Below are positions 16,455-24,611 of a stretch of DNA of 64,000 nt, piece by piece. Location of the stretch: assembly GCA_910589035.1 (NCBI GenBank), contig CAJUSI010000069.1, forward strand, positions 1 through 64,000. The letters are read 5' to 3'. Each line of letters opens with the position of its first letter. The stretch's first letter is position 1. A model generated the notes under the pieces. It saw only the letters and a program-made list of their open reading frames with translations, did not search any database and had not been told where the DNA came from. Made by a program: the position numbers and the translations under genes. This DNA comes from an uncultured Acetatifactor sp. GTDB lineage: Bacteria; Bacillota; Clostridia; Lachnospirales; Lachnospiraceae.

Positions 16455-16600
16455 CAAACACCTCAAGGGTGTTTGGCTCCTGCTTCGCAGGAGCGGGGCA
16501 TTCGCCCCAACCTTACTTCGTTCGGTGCTGGTTTGCACGATGCAGGCATCGGAGAATGTAGCCTCCATGATTCAGGCAATTACATTGCGGATAGTATCAT
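16455..16600. repeat. Array of consecutive short hairpins
   Basis: Consecutive stems are visible: CAAACACC/GGTGTTTG (16455-16475), GCTCCTGC/GCAGGAGC with a 3-base loop (16476-16494), GGGGC/GCCCC (16495-16508), then CGATGC/GCATCG around 16538-16551, and a wider AATGTA/TACATT pair. The stems abut with almost no spacer. This could be a structured RNA, a multi-hairpin terminator region or a dispersed palindromic repeat. Confidence 0.55.
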
Positions 16601-16657
16601 AATGTGGACAGAAACGCCATATTTTTAAATAAGCTTCCAAGTTTTTTGAGGTGTTAT

Positions 16658-17023
16658 ATGAGTGAAACCACTATGGAGCAGAAGCTGCAGCTGGTGAAGC
16701 AGGTGCGGTCCAGATATCACGAAAATCAGTATGATCTGTCTAACCGGGAGAGAATTCTGTATGGGAGGACCAGCGCCAGCCTGCAGCGGGCGGGATATCT
16801 CTCCCCCTATGAGGAGAGATACGGGGATTATGCACTGCCGGAGGGACAGCCGTTTACTTTCTTTAAGCTGAGGCTGTGGCTTGCCCTTTTTCTGGTGACG
16901 GCGGTAATTCTGCTGGATTTAAACGGCGCAGAGGTGGCCGGAATCACCTCGCAGAAGATCTTTGAGGTGATCTCAGCCGATTATGAGGAGGTCATAGAGA
17001 CCTGGGTGGAAAACCTGCAGTAA
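16658..17023 (+). CDS. Small protein with a C-terminal membrane helix
   Basis: A 121-residue protein of unknown function. The first about 70 residues are hydrophilic (VRSRYHENQYDLSNRERILY). A single membrane helix follows near residues 72-88 (RLWLALFLVTAVILL) and then an acidic tail with ISADYEEVIETW. I chose the ATG at 16658 because TGAGGTG precedes it closely; an in-frame ATG at 16604 lacks a ribosome site. It is alone on this strand, between the hairpin array and the convergent helicase gene. The topology suggests a cytoplasmic N-terminus and a short tail outside. Confidence 0.75.
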   Translation: MSETTMEQKLQLVKQVRSRYHENQYDLSNRERILYGRTSASLQRAGYLSPYEERYGDYALPEGQPFTFFKLRLWLALFLVTAVILLDLNGAEVAGITSQKIFEVISADYEEVIETWVENLQ

Positions 17024-17186
17024 CCCCCCGTGCATCGGGCTGCGCCCTGCATGAAAGTCTCCGGGATATATAAGATGCGGTAATATTGCTGTCATTCTGC
17101 GATATTCTGTATTCGTCTCGAATCATCCGACAGGAAAGCGCATCCCGGCAAAGGGTAAAGGCCAACAGTAAGGGCCGACGGCAAAT

Positions 17187-20100
17187 TTACAGCTTACCGC
17201 ATAGATAAGCATAGGCGTTCAGAATGGTATCCTGTTTTTTTCCGGCGATGAAATAGTAATCCATCTGTGCAACGCTTTCCGCGCTGAGATAGGAGCCGTA
17301 TGCGGGGAGATCGCAGCTGAACAGGGGACCTTCCGCCGCCAGGAGGATGCCGTAGCCCTTATCCGAGAGCAGGAAAGGAAGCGCTTTCGCCTCCGCGCAG
17401 TGGGAGATATACCTGGCCGTCCCCCGGAGGCTTAAGCCGGAGCGGTTTTCGGGACCGAAGCTGTAGAGATGTTCGTCCTTTGCATATTCCAGGAAGAGCC
17501 AGGACTGAAAAGCCGAAGTGCGGCGGGCCGCGCCGCCGTTTCCTCCGGAGCGGTTCTCCAGCTGGCGGCATTCCCTTGCCCTCTCCGCAAGCAGAAGCTT
17601 TTTCTCCCTTGTCATATAGCGGATGGCTCCGGTGGATTTGTTCACCTGCAGGAGAATCTCGTCCGTAGACAGCTCCACCATGCTGCCGCTATCCTTGTAC
17701 ATCCAGCATTTCTCCGTCCTGTCCACGGCCACGCCGGGATGCACCCTGTTCTCCGGCTCCCCGTTCCTGGCAAAGGATACCCGGACGATAGCGCTTCCCA
17801 CCGGGCTGAGCCGCAGGATGCCGTAACGGCTCTGGAGATAAAGGCCGTCCGGCTGTCTGGTTACCCAGCGGATGCTCAGGTCGATCCTGGCGTGTCCGGC
17901 CGGGCGGAGCTTTTCCGTGGGCGGGATATCGCCGAAGGCGTATGCGGGCTGAGCTATTGTCTCCTTGAACGTACGACTTTGTCCCGGGCCGCCGGCACCG
18001 GAAGCGTTCAGAGATCCGGCAGAGCCGGAAGGCCTTATCGGAGCTTCCGATTTCAGGTTCGCGGAATCCGATTTTGGAATATGGCCGTTGACCGATTGAC
18101 CAGCACGGCCATCCTTCATGGGGCACGAATGACTCAGCTGGTCAATATAGCTGTTTTTTGCCGAGTTTGAAGGGATTTGTCGGCCATGCTGTTTATTTTC
18201 GACCGGATGTGAAAAAGGCAGTTGTCCGAAACGGTCGGTTTCTGCTGACCTGGCGGGTCTGAAGCGCCCGAACTGCCCGGACTGATCATTATCTGCCGAT
18301 GGGGAGGATTCCGGCTGCCCTTCCGGCCGCACGGTATGCTCTGAACTCGAAGCTCCGGCAGTGGACATCGGACTTCCGGCAATAGATACTCTGCTTTTAA
18401 GCTTTACGGTTTTCTTTCGGGCAGGGTTACTTTCCTTCGGGAAAATATCATTTTTGCCGGAAGAGACCGAAAGAGGCTCTTCTCTCACAGATTCCGGCTT
18501 CGCGGAAGGTTTCTGAACGGAATGCGGTTTCGGGGAAAGCGTTTTCTCTCTCACCGGCTCCAGCTTCGGAGAAGGCTTTTTCACCGGAACCGGGTCGGCG
18601 ATCAGGCCGGTGAGGCTGCCGGAAGTAAGCACGCATAACTCATGGAGGGCGCGCGTTGCCGCCACATAGAGAAGCTTTGCATGTCCGTCGTCCGAAGGAT
18701 ATTCCTCTCTTGTGGGATCCAGAATCAATACGGCGTCAAATTCCAGGCCCTTGGTATATTCAACCGGGAGCACCATGATACCGTTCCCGAAGACGGCCTT
18801 CTCCAGATCGGTTTCCATGACGGCCGTATACTGCCCCAGCCCCTTCGCCGCCCGGTCCGCACTCTCCCGGTTCCGGCAGACTACCGCAATGGTGTCGAAG
18901 CCCTCCTTCTGCCACCGGGTGCAGACCCCGGCGGCCGTCCGCAGCAGCTCCTCCTCTCCGCATTGGCGAATCTGCACCGGCTTTCCGTGCCGGATGATGG
19001 GCTCCACCGGATAGCTGGAAAACTTTCCGTGATGCAGGATGTCTATGGCGAACTCCGAGATTTCTACTGTATTACGGTAGCTTTTCTTCAGAATGTCGAA
19101 ACTGTCCATCTCGTTGGGCAGCAATAAGGCTCTCAGCTCTTCCCAGTCGCTGAGCCCGAAGCCGAAATGGATATTCTGGGAGACATCGCCCATGACGGTG
19201 TAGGTACAGGCCTCTATGCAGAAATGCATCGAACAGTACGCCATCATGCCGAAATCCTGGGCTTCGTCTATGACGATGTGATGGGCTTCGCTGATCACCT
19301 CAGTCTCCTTGATTCTCTTGTAGAGATAAGCCAGCGCTGCCAGGTCATATACGTCGAATTCCCGGTCGGGAATTACCACATCCTTTCCCCGGGCAATCTG
19401 CCTGGTGAGAAAATCCTGGTAGAGTGCGTAAATGGATCCCTTCCATTCCTTTCCCCCGTATCGGCCCCTGTATGCCCTCAAGATGGCCTTTCTCTCCGCC
19501 TCGGTGTATTTGACCCCCTTGCCCAAAAACTCTTCCTTTATCTTATTGAGAAGTCTGTCATTGAGCATATTGATTTTATTTTGCATGGAAACTCTGGGAT
19601 TCTGGCGGATATAGCGCTTCACCGCCTCTCCGTCCACCAGCAGGATGAAATCGGAGGGACCTGCTTTCTTTCCCGCAGTCTCATCATAAACACCGCTCTT
19701 TCCGTCCTTCAGCCCCTCTACAAACTGTCTGGGGTTTAAATAGATGGAATCCTTTAAGATACTGTTCCATTCCAGCTCATTGCAGTAGGCCTCCAGATCA
19801 TGGAACCAACCGGAGCTCCCCTTTATGCTGCCCTGGTCTCCGCTCTGGGCGGTTTTCCGTATCCCATATTTTTTCTCGTCCCAATCCTCGTACAGTAAAC
19901 GGACGAAAAGCTGTTCCATGGTCATCTGCCGGACTCCGTACACATCCAGATCGGGAAGCACGCCCGTGATGTAGTTCAAGAGAATCCGGTTGCTTCCTAC
20001 AATGTAGAAATCATCGGGCTTGAAGCGTTCCTGATAGTTATACAGGATAAAGGAGATCCGATGCATGGCCACGGTGGTCTTCCCGGAGCCCGCCACTCCC

Positions 20101-20759
20101 TGCACAATGATATTGTGGTAGGGGGATTTGCGGATGATTTCATTCTGCTCCTTCTGGATGGTGGCGACAATTTCGCCTAAAACGGCCTGCTTGTTCCTGG
20201 CCAGATATTTGGTAAGCAGATCGTCGTTAGCCACCACCTCACTGTCAAAATATTCCAGCAGCTTTCCCTGCTCTATCTCATATGTGCGCTTCAGCTTCAG
20301 GTCGATCTCCATCTGCCTGTCGCCGGGAGCAGTGTAGGCGCATTTTCCCAGACCGTTCTCATAATAGGCGTTGGCTATCGGAGCTCTCCAGTCGATTACC
20401 GCCTGATGGGTGGCATCCTCGGAGATACCGCCTTTTCCGATGTAAAGGGATTCCTCTTTGTGCAGAGATTCATCCTGGAAAACGATTCTGCCGAAATAGG
20501 GTTTGTTCTTTGCTTTTTCGTTCCGCTCCAGCGCTCTTGCCATGTGGTCGTGCATGGTGATGCTGTTCTCCAGAAGGTTGATCAGTTCCGGATTGTCGTC
20601 GTGAAAATGCTCCAGCATCTCATCGATTTCGGCTCTCATTCTGCCCACCTGCGCGCCGTAGTTTTCCAGATTGGCGCGGATGACGGAGAGCGTCCGTTCC
20701 AGAAAAGCTTCCTCCTCCTGCCGGGACGTGCCCGGTATCCTGGTTTTTTCCTGCTCCAT
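17187..20759 (-). CDS. helD: HelD-like superfamily 1 helicase fused to a GH31 N-terminal-like domain
   Basis: A continuous 1190-residue frame. Residues 1-715 are a complete HelD-type helicase: N-terminal coiled coil, Walker A GVAGSGKTT (221-229), DEAQD (498-502), DVSQNIHFGF and YVAATRALHEL at the end. HelD releases stalled RNA polymerase from DNA using ATP. Residues about 720-935 are a low-complexity, Pro/Ser-rich linker with repeats such as KPSPKLEPVRE and KPSAKPESVRE. Residues about 955-1190 resemble the beta-sandwich that precedes the catalytic barrel of GH31 glycosidases: YGILRLSPVG, STGAIRYMTREKKLLL, YSFGPENRSGLSLRG, SDKGYGILL, DYYFIAGKKQDTILNAY. The protein stops exactly where the barrel would begin. 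No signal peptide is seen, so it should be cytoplasmic. The start follows AAAGGAG by 6 bases. The helicase call is firm; the GH31-like call rests on motif recognition by eye. Confidence 0.85.
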   Translation of the reverse strand: MEQEKTRIPGTSRQEEEAFLERTLSVIRANLENYGAQVGRMRAEIDEMLEHFHDDNPELINLLENSITMHDHMARALERNEKAKNKPYFGRIVFQDESLHKEESLYIGKGGISEDATHQAVIDWRAPIANAYYENGLGKCAYTAPGDRQMEIDLKLKRTYEIEQGKLLEYFDSEVVANDDLLTKYLARNKQAVLGEIVATIQKEQNEIIRKSPYHNIIVQGVAGSGKTTVAMHRISFILYNYQERFKPDDFYIVGSNRILLNYITGVLPDLDVYGVRQMTMEQLFVRLLYEDWDEKKYGIRKTAQSGDQGSIKGSSGWFHDLEAYCNELEWNSILKDSIYLNPRQFVEGLKDGKSGVYDETAGKKAGPSDFILLVDGEAVKRYIRQNPRVSMQNKINMLNDRLLNKIKEEFLGKGVKYTEAERKAILRAYRGRYGGKEWKGSIYALYQDFLTRQIARGKDVVIPDREFDVYDLAALAYLYKRIKETEVISEAHHIVIDEAQDFGMMAYCSMHFCIEACTYTVMGDVSQNIHFGFGLSDWEELRALLLPNEMDSFDILKKSYRNTVEISEFAIDILHHGKFSSYPVEPIIRHGKPVQIRQCGEEELLRTAAGVCTRWQKEGFDTIAVVCRNRESADRAAKGLGQYTAVMETDLEKAVFGNGIMVLPVEYTKGLEFDAVLILDPTREEYPSDDGHAKLLYVAATRALHELCVLTSGSLTGLIADPVPVKKPSPKLEPVREKTLSPKPHSVQKPSAKPESVREEPLSVSSGKNDIFPKESNPARKKTVKLKSRVSIAGSPMSTAGASSSEHTVRPEGQPESSPSADNDQSGQFGRFRPARSAETDRFGQLPFSHPVENKQHGRQIPSNSAKNSYIDQLSHSCPMKDGRAGQSVNGHIPKSDSANLKSEAPIRPSGSAGSLNASGAGGPGQSRTFKETIAQPAYAFGDIPPTEKLRPAGHARIDLSIRWVTRQPDGLYLQSRYGILRLSPVGSAIVRVSFARNGEPENRVHPGVAVDRTEKCWMYKDSGSMVELSTDEILLQVNKSTGAIRYMTREKKLLLAERARECRQLENRSGGNGGAARRTSAFQSWLFLEYAKDEHLYSFGPENRSGLSLRGTARYISHCAEAKALPFLLSDKGYGILLAAEGPLFSCDLPAYGSYLSAESVAQMDYYFIAGKKQDTILNAYAYLCGKL

Positions 20760-20812
20760 TGGTTTCTCCTTTCCTATGGGGTGATGAAGCTGCGTCTTTT
20801 ACATGCCTGTAA

Positions 20813-20836
20813 CAGTTCAGACAGAGTTTTGAACTG
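20813..20836. promoter_or_regulatory. Inverted repeat upstream of the HelD-like gene
   Basis: CAGTTCA (20813-20819) and TGAACTG (20830-20836) form perfect 7-bp arms with a 10-base loop, 54 bases upstream of the helicase ATG. It could be an operator or a leader hairpin. Confidence 0.35.
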
Positions 20837-20934
20837 CTGCCAGCCTTTTACAAGTGTACAAAAAAAGATAAAAAAATACTAGACTTTTCTTTCATTATTT
20901 GGTAAAGTGTTATATAGAGTCGTGCCTGGAAAAA

Positions 20935-20958
20935 GCTGCCGTTTTTCGGTAGCTTTTT
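20935..20958 (+). terminator. Rho-independent terminator without an obvious upstream gene
   Basis: GCTGCCG and CGGTAGC form a 7-bp stem with a TTTTT loop, flanked by AAAAA on the left and followed by TTTTT. It works best on the plus strand, where no gene precedes it. It could also act on leftward transcripts from the 55-residue gene, with one mismatch. Confidence 0.5.
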
Positions 20959-20978
20959 GATGTAATAACATAATAAAA

Positions 20979-21111
20979 AATGATTATATACAATGCTCAG
21001 CCAGTTCCGTTCGGATTCCGTTATGGTGATATATCAGTGCAGTAAAAATATTGCCAGGATATTCACCAACACAGCGTAGAGGCATTCGGCTGAGTTTGGT
21101 ATATAATCATT
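20979..21111. mobile_element. 133-bp MITE-like element with 24-bp terminal inverted repeats (copy B)
   Basis: The left end (20979-21002) and the reverse complement of the right end (21088-21111) match at 21 of 24 positions, sharing AATGATTATATAC and CTCAGCC. There is no coding capacity. The interior is related to 1160-1258, so at least two copies exist 20 kb apart. A small non-autonomous transposable element or a structured intergenic repeat are the two readings. Confidence 0.6.
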
Positions 21112-21167
21112 AAAAAATATAATAGGCTATTGGAAATACGATCCGTTGAAAATTGACTGCGGGCGGC

Positions 21168-21335
21168 TCAATCCCGCTTTTCCCGGCGGTAATATCCGAA
21201 GCAAATTATTGTCCAGAGAGCCGGAATAACGGCATATCCGGCGTTCACCTGCCCATGATGCAGGAGGACATATCCGCCGCCTGCAAATGTCAGAATCAGA
21301 AAGAAAAAGCCAAGAAGCAGAGATGCTTTCTTCAT
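21168..21335 (-). CDS. Small two-helix membrane protein
   Basis: A 55-residue hydrophobic protein with two membrane helices (LLLGFFFLILTFAGGGYVLL and AVIPALWTIICF) and a basic tail YYRREKRD. The ATG at 21335 has GGAGG 4 bases upstream, which favours it over an in-frame start at 21428. I do not recognise the family; such proteins are common and mostly uncharacterised. It lies upstream of the 133-bp element and probably has no co-transcribed partner. Confidence 0.6.
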   Translation of the reverse strand: MKKASLLLGFFFLILTFAGGGYVLLHHGQVNAGYAVIPALWTIICFGYYRREKRD

Positions 21336-21495
21336 ATATCCTCCTTCCCCCCTAAAATACCAAAAGCCAATGACAGCGCCAGCGCCGTTTAAGATTCCAG
21401 AAATCACCATCTGAAACGGCAGTGCCATTGTCCGGAAGCCAATTTCAGAAATGGTACTGTTCTTGGCTCTCCGGATATTTCAGAAATTCACAAAT

Positions 21496-22584
21496 TCACA
21501 AATTCAAGAATTCCTTCATGACAGGAATCAGCGCCCTAGCCCAGGCGGCGCAGCCGTCTTCGTTGGGATGCCCGCCGTAACGCGCCCTGCCCTGGCTTTC
21601 CCCGCCTTCGATCAGTGCCGGGACTACATCAAAGATACCGTCCGCCTCCCGGCTCAGCGTGCTGCGGATGCGGCCGTTGAGGCGCAGCCATGTTGCAAGC
21701 TCCGCGCCGCTTAAATCAAAGGGCGGAATGGTCTGCAGAAGCACCCTCACATGATTTTTTCGGAGAGTGTGGATTATGGCGAGCAGGTCCTCTTCTATCT
21801 GCTCCCCGCTTCTGCCCTGCAGAAGGTCGTTGACGCCGTAGCAGAGAACAACGGCGTCCGTCTGCTTCGCCTTGAAAAGCCATGCGCCGTCGCTGGCGGC
21901 GTCCTGGGCCCTTCCAAATCCCAACCCCAGATTCCAGAAGGAATATTCTTCGCCCAAAGCCTCCGCCGCCAAGGCGTTCCAATGGGCATAAGAGTTGACA
22001 GGAGTGCCGATCCCCTGGGTGATGGAGTCTCCCAGAAAACCGATTCTGCCCCGGACCTTTCTGTCACAGCCGATCATTCCCGGAAGAGGCATTTCTTTGG
22101 ACGGAATCCAGTGTCCGTTCTCCTGAATAAAAACGGGCAGACGGGTTTCCTCATGACAGGGAATCATCTGCCCCCGGAAACTCAGCTCCAGGCAGAGATA
22201 TTGATCCTTCCGGATATTCAGGGATATGGGGTCGGAGGTGAAAAATTCTCCGGGCATCACGGTTTTATTCCTCTGTCCCTGAAAAAACAGCGGAAGCATA
22301 CTGTCCGGCTCCCCCGCATGGAATTCGCCGCAGGTATCGCATATTCCCACCGCTGCCTCCACAATCTCCCATTCGTCGCAGACCAGATTGCAATGGCTCA
22401 CCGAACCGTCGGCAAAGGTGCTGTCGATGATATTGGAGAAAAGCAGGGAATACCGGAATTCCCCTCCCGCGAATATTTTATAATACACGCGCCCTCTGCG
22501 GATTTCACTCTCCTGCAAAGTGAAAATAGATTGATTGCCTCCTGCGGCAATGGTGTTGGAATGATATGTTTCAAACCATTTCAT
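21496..22584 (-). CDS. SGNH/GDSL-family esterase
   Basis: A 362-residue hydrolase. The C-terminal half (from about residue 175) is an SGNH fold with GFLGDSITQG holding the nucleophile Ser, the oxyanion Gly region FGRAQDA, CYGVNDLLQG with the Asn, and GGHPNEDG with the catalytic His. The N-terminal about 170 residues form a separate beta-rich domain, as seen in two-domain carbohydrate esterases. No signal peptide is visible, which points to an intracellular substrate such as acetylated oligosaccharides (inference). GGAAGG precedes the ATG. Short AAATTCAC repeats overlap its stop region. It is upstream of the 55-residue gene and 139 bases downstream of a small membrane protein gene. Confidence 0.85.
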   Translation of the reverse strand: MKWFETYHSNTIAAGGNQSIFTLQESEIRRGRVYYKIFAGGEFRYSLLFSNIIDSTFADGSVSHCNLVCDEWEIVEAAVGICDTCGEFHAGEPDSMLPLFFQGQRNKTVMPGEFFTSDPISLNIRKDQYLCLELSFRGQMIPCHEETRLPVFIQENGHWIPSKEMPLPGMIGCDRKVRGRIGFLGDSITQGIGTPVNSYAHWNALAAEALGEEYSFWNLGLGFGRAQDAASDGAWLFKAKQTDAVVLCYGVNDLLQGRSGEQIEEDLLAIIHTLRKNHVRVLLQTIPPFDLSGAELATWLRLNGRIRSTLSREADGIFDVVPALIEGGESQGRARYGGHPNEDGCAAWARALIPVMKEFLNL

Positions 22585-22723
22585 GACTGTATCCTTCCCG
22601 AGAGATTTTATTCTTCCGCTTTTCCTGCTCCATGGTTTATCGGATCCCTGATTTTACCTGTTATAATTCTGGAAGCTATAATTTCATAAGCCTGTAAAAA
22701 TAATTCCGTTGTTTTCGAAATCG

Positions 22724-23116
22724 TTATCTGTTTTTTGACAGGATTGTAACTAAAATGCATTCTGCAGCCAATACAACCGTTATCAGGCCTCCCGTTATGT
22801 TGTAATACTCAAAGCCAAACAGGATGGCCCCAAGCGAAGTAATGACTGCGGCAAAGGAAATGAACCAAAGCGTTTTCCTTACATATACATTTTTTGTAAC
22901 TGATTCTGCTATTTCCAGTACCAATAAAATACAGGTCAGCATTGCCGTGACAAATGGTGTGACATGGGCATATCCCACAGGTGTCAGGCTGAAATAAGAA
23001 CAGGTTTCTTTTATCCTGTCTGTAGGCGAAGGCGCAAATATCATAACGGTGCCATAAGGTAAGACTTCCAAAATAATTGCAAAGACAGTCAACAAGATGA
23101 TTCCGGCTTTTTTCAT
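22724..23116 (-). CDS. Four-helix membrane protein coupled to pyrC
   Basis: A 130-residue protein with four predicted membrane helices (ILLTVFAIILEVLPYG, FVTAMLTCILLVLE, LWFISFAAVITSLGAI, LITVVLAAECILV). No known family comes to mind. The ATG at 23116 shares bases with the pyrC stop (TGATG) and uses GAGGAGGTG in the last pyrC codons as its ribosome site, so it is translated after pyrC. That coupling does not by itself imply a role in pyrimidine metabolism. Confidence 0.7.
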   Translation of the reverse strand: MKKAGIILLTVFAIILEVLPYGTVMIFAPSPTDRIKETCSYFSLTPVGYAHVTPFVTAMLTCILLVLEIAESVTKNVYVRKTLWFISFAAVITSLGAILFGFEYYNITGGLITVVLAAECILVTILSKNR

Positions 23117-24408
23117 CAAAGCACCTCCTCAGAGGAATACACCACCTTTCCGGAAGCAATGGTTTTCACCACCTTTCCCTTCAGGGACCAGCCGGTAAAG
23201 GGGGTGTTGGAAGCCTTGGAAGCATAATTCCCCGGGATCACCTCCGCGGCGGTGTCGATCAGCACCAGGTCGGCGGGGCCGTTTTCCGCCAGATAGCCGG
23301 CATCCAGGTGATAGAGATTGGCGGGATTCGTGCTCATCAGGCGCAGAAGCCGGCTCAGGGTAAGATACCCCTCGTTTACCAGGCCGGTGATTGCCAGGGG
23401 CAGGGCCGTCTCCAGGCCGATGATGCCGCTGGGCGCCTGGGTGACGGGCCTGGCCTTTTCCTCCGTAGTATGGGGGGCGTGGTCGGTGGCGATAATGTCG
23501 ATGGTTCCGTCCGCCAGCCCCTGGATGATCGCCAGGCGGTCCTCCTCCTCCCGCAGGGGCGGATTCATTTTCGCCATGGTTCCATACCGAATGGCCGCTT
23601 CCTGGGTTAGAGTAAAATGATGGGGAGTGGCTTCCGCATGGATATTTGCACCCTTTTGGGAAGAATGGGCCTTTGCCCGGCGCACCAGCTCCACGGATTC
23701 CTTTGCGCTGATATGCTGGATATTGATGCTGGCCCCCGTCTCCAGCGCCATCTGCAGATCCCGTTTCACAAGACTGATTTCCGCTTCCCTGGGGGAGCCG
23801 CCGATGCCGAAATATTCGCTGGCCTTTCCGCGGTTTATTCCGTTTTCGGAGATCAGCCGGGGGTCCTCTTCATGGAAACTGATGGGCATGTCCAGCTCTG
23901 CCGTTCTCTCCATGGCGGCACGGACCAGGGCCTCATCCATCAGGGGGATTCCGTCGTCCGTAAAGCCCGCCGCTCCCAGCCCGGCAAGCTCCTCCATGGG
24001 GGTAAGCTCCTTCCCCTTCATCCCCGGCGTCACATTGGCGCAGGATAAGACATGGATCCCGGTTTCACGGCCTTTTTTAAGGACATATGCCAGGGTGTCC
24101 CTGTTGTCGATGGAGGGCTTTGTATTGCCCATCATCACCACCGTCGTAAAACCGCCCCGGGCGGCCGCTTTCGCGCCTGAGAAAATATCTTCCTTTTCCG
24201 GAAAGCCCGGATCCCGGAAGTGGACATGCACATCCACCAGGCCGGGGGCCACCAGCAGGCCCTCGGCGTCGATGACTTCGCAGCTTTGTGAGGGCGGTTC
24301 CATCGCCCTCTGAATTTTGACGATTTTGTCCCCCTCCGTCAAAATATCATATTTCCCTTCCCGTCCGGATTTCGGATCAATCATGTAGCCGTTTTTAATC
24401 AGCAGCAT
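23116..24408 (-). CDS. pyrC: Dihydroorotase
   Basis: A 430-residue enzyme that closes N-carbamoyl-aspartate to dihydroorotate, the third step of pyrimidine synthesis, in the cytoplasm. It has the zinc motif VDVHVHFRDPG near residue 58, the FTDDGIPL block typical of the type I (long) class, and ATDHAPHT with the catalytic Asp. Length and motifs fit type I bacterial dihydroorotases. The start has GAGGGAG 5 bases upstream. No other pyr gene is nearby. A small membrane protein gene is coupled to its stop codon. Confidence 0.93.
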   Translation of the reverse strand: MLLIKNGYMIDPKSGREGKYDILTEGDKIVKIQRAMEPPSQSCEVIDAEGLLVAPGLVDVHVHFRDPGFPEKEDIFSGAKAAARGGFTTVVMMGNTKPSIDNRDTLAYVLKKGRETGIHVLSCANVTPGMKGKELTPMEELAGLGAAGFTDDGIPLMDEALVRAAMERTAELDMPISFHEEDPRLISENGINRGKASEYFGIGGSPREAEISLVKRDLQMALETGASINIQHISAKESVELVRRAKAHSSQKGANIHAEATPHHFTLTQEAAIRYGTMAKMNPPLREEEDRLAIIQGLADGTIDIIATDHAPHTTEEKARPVTQAPSGIIGLETALPLAITGLVNEGYLTLSRLLRLMSTNPANLYHLDAGYLAENGPADLVLIDTAAEVIPGNYASKASNTPFTGWSLKGKVVKTIASGKVVYSSEEVL

Positions 24409-24611
24409 AGGCGCTCCCTCAATTTCAATTACTTTTCCATCCGTTCAACTCTTACATAAGTGATTTGAACATAATTAAACAAGGATTTTTTCATCCCACA
24501 TTTCTGTCAAAGTGATAAGCGGTTCAAGCCCATTTAAGTTCTATTCAAAATGCATATCTCGTGCCATGTGACAATATCCTTTATCTGCTCATTGTTCATG
24601 ACTCATACCGG

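Larger units (their letters stand above)
16264..16657. other. Intergenic region with promoter, operator and hairpin array
   Basis: The left third of this 394-base gap holds the promoter and operator of the leftward ArsR-type pair. The right part (16455-16600) is a run of short perfect hairpins with no supported reading frame. Confidence 0.65.
20760..21167. other. Intergenic region with inverted repeat, terminator and mobile-like element
   Basis: This 408-base AT-rich gap holds the helicase leader with an inverted repeat, a terminator hairpin (20935-20958) and a 133-bp element with terminal inverted repeats (20979-21111). I see no coding sequence. Confidence 0.65.

Noticed and set aside
16455..16600. 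CRISPR-like array
   Set aside because: The stems differ from one another, with no constant repeat and no spacers, and no cas genes are nearby.
20979..21111. Insertion sequence
   Set aside because: At 133 bp it has no room for a transposase; at most it is a non-autonomous element.
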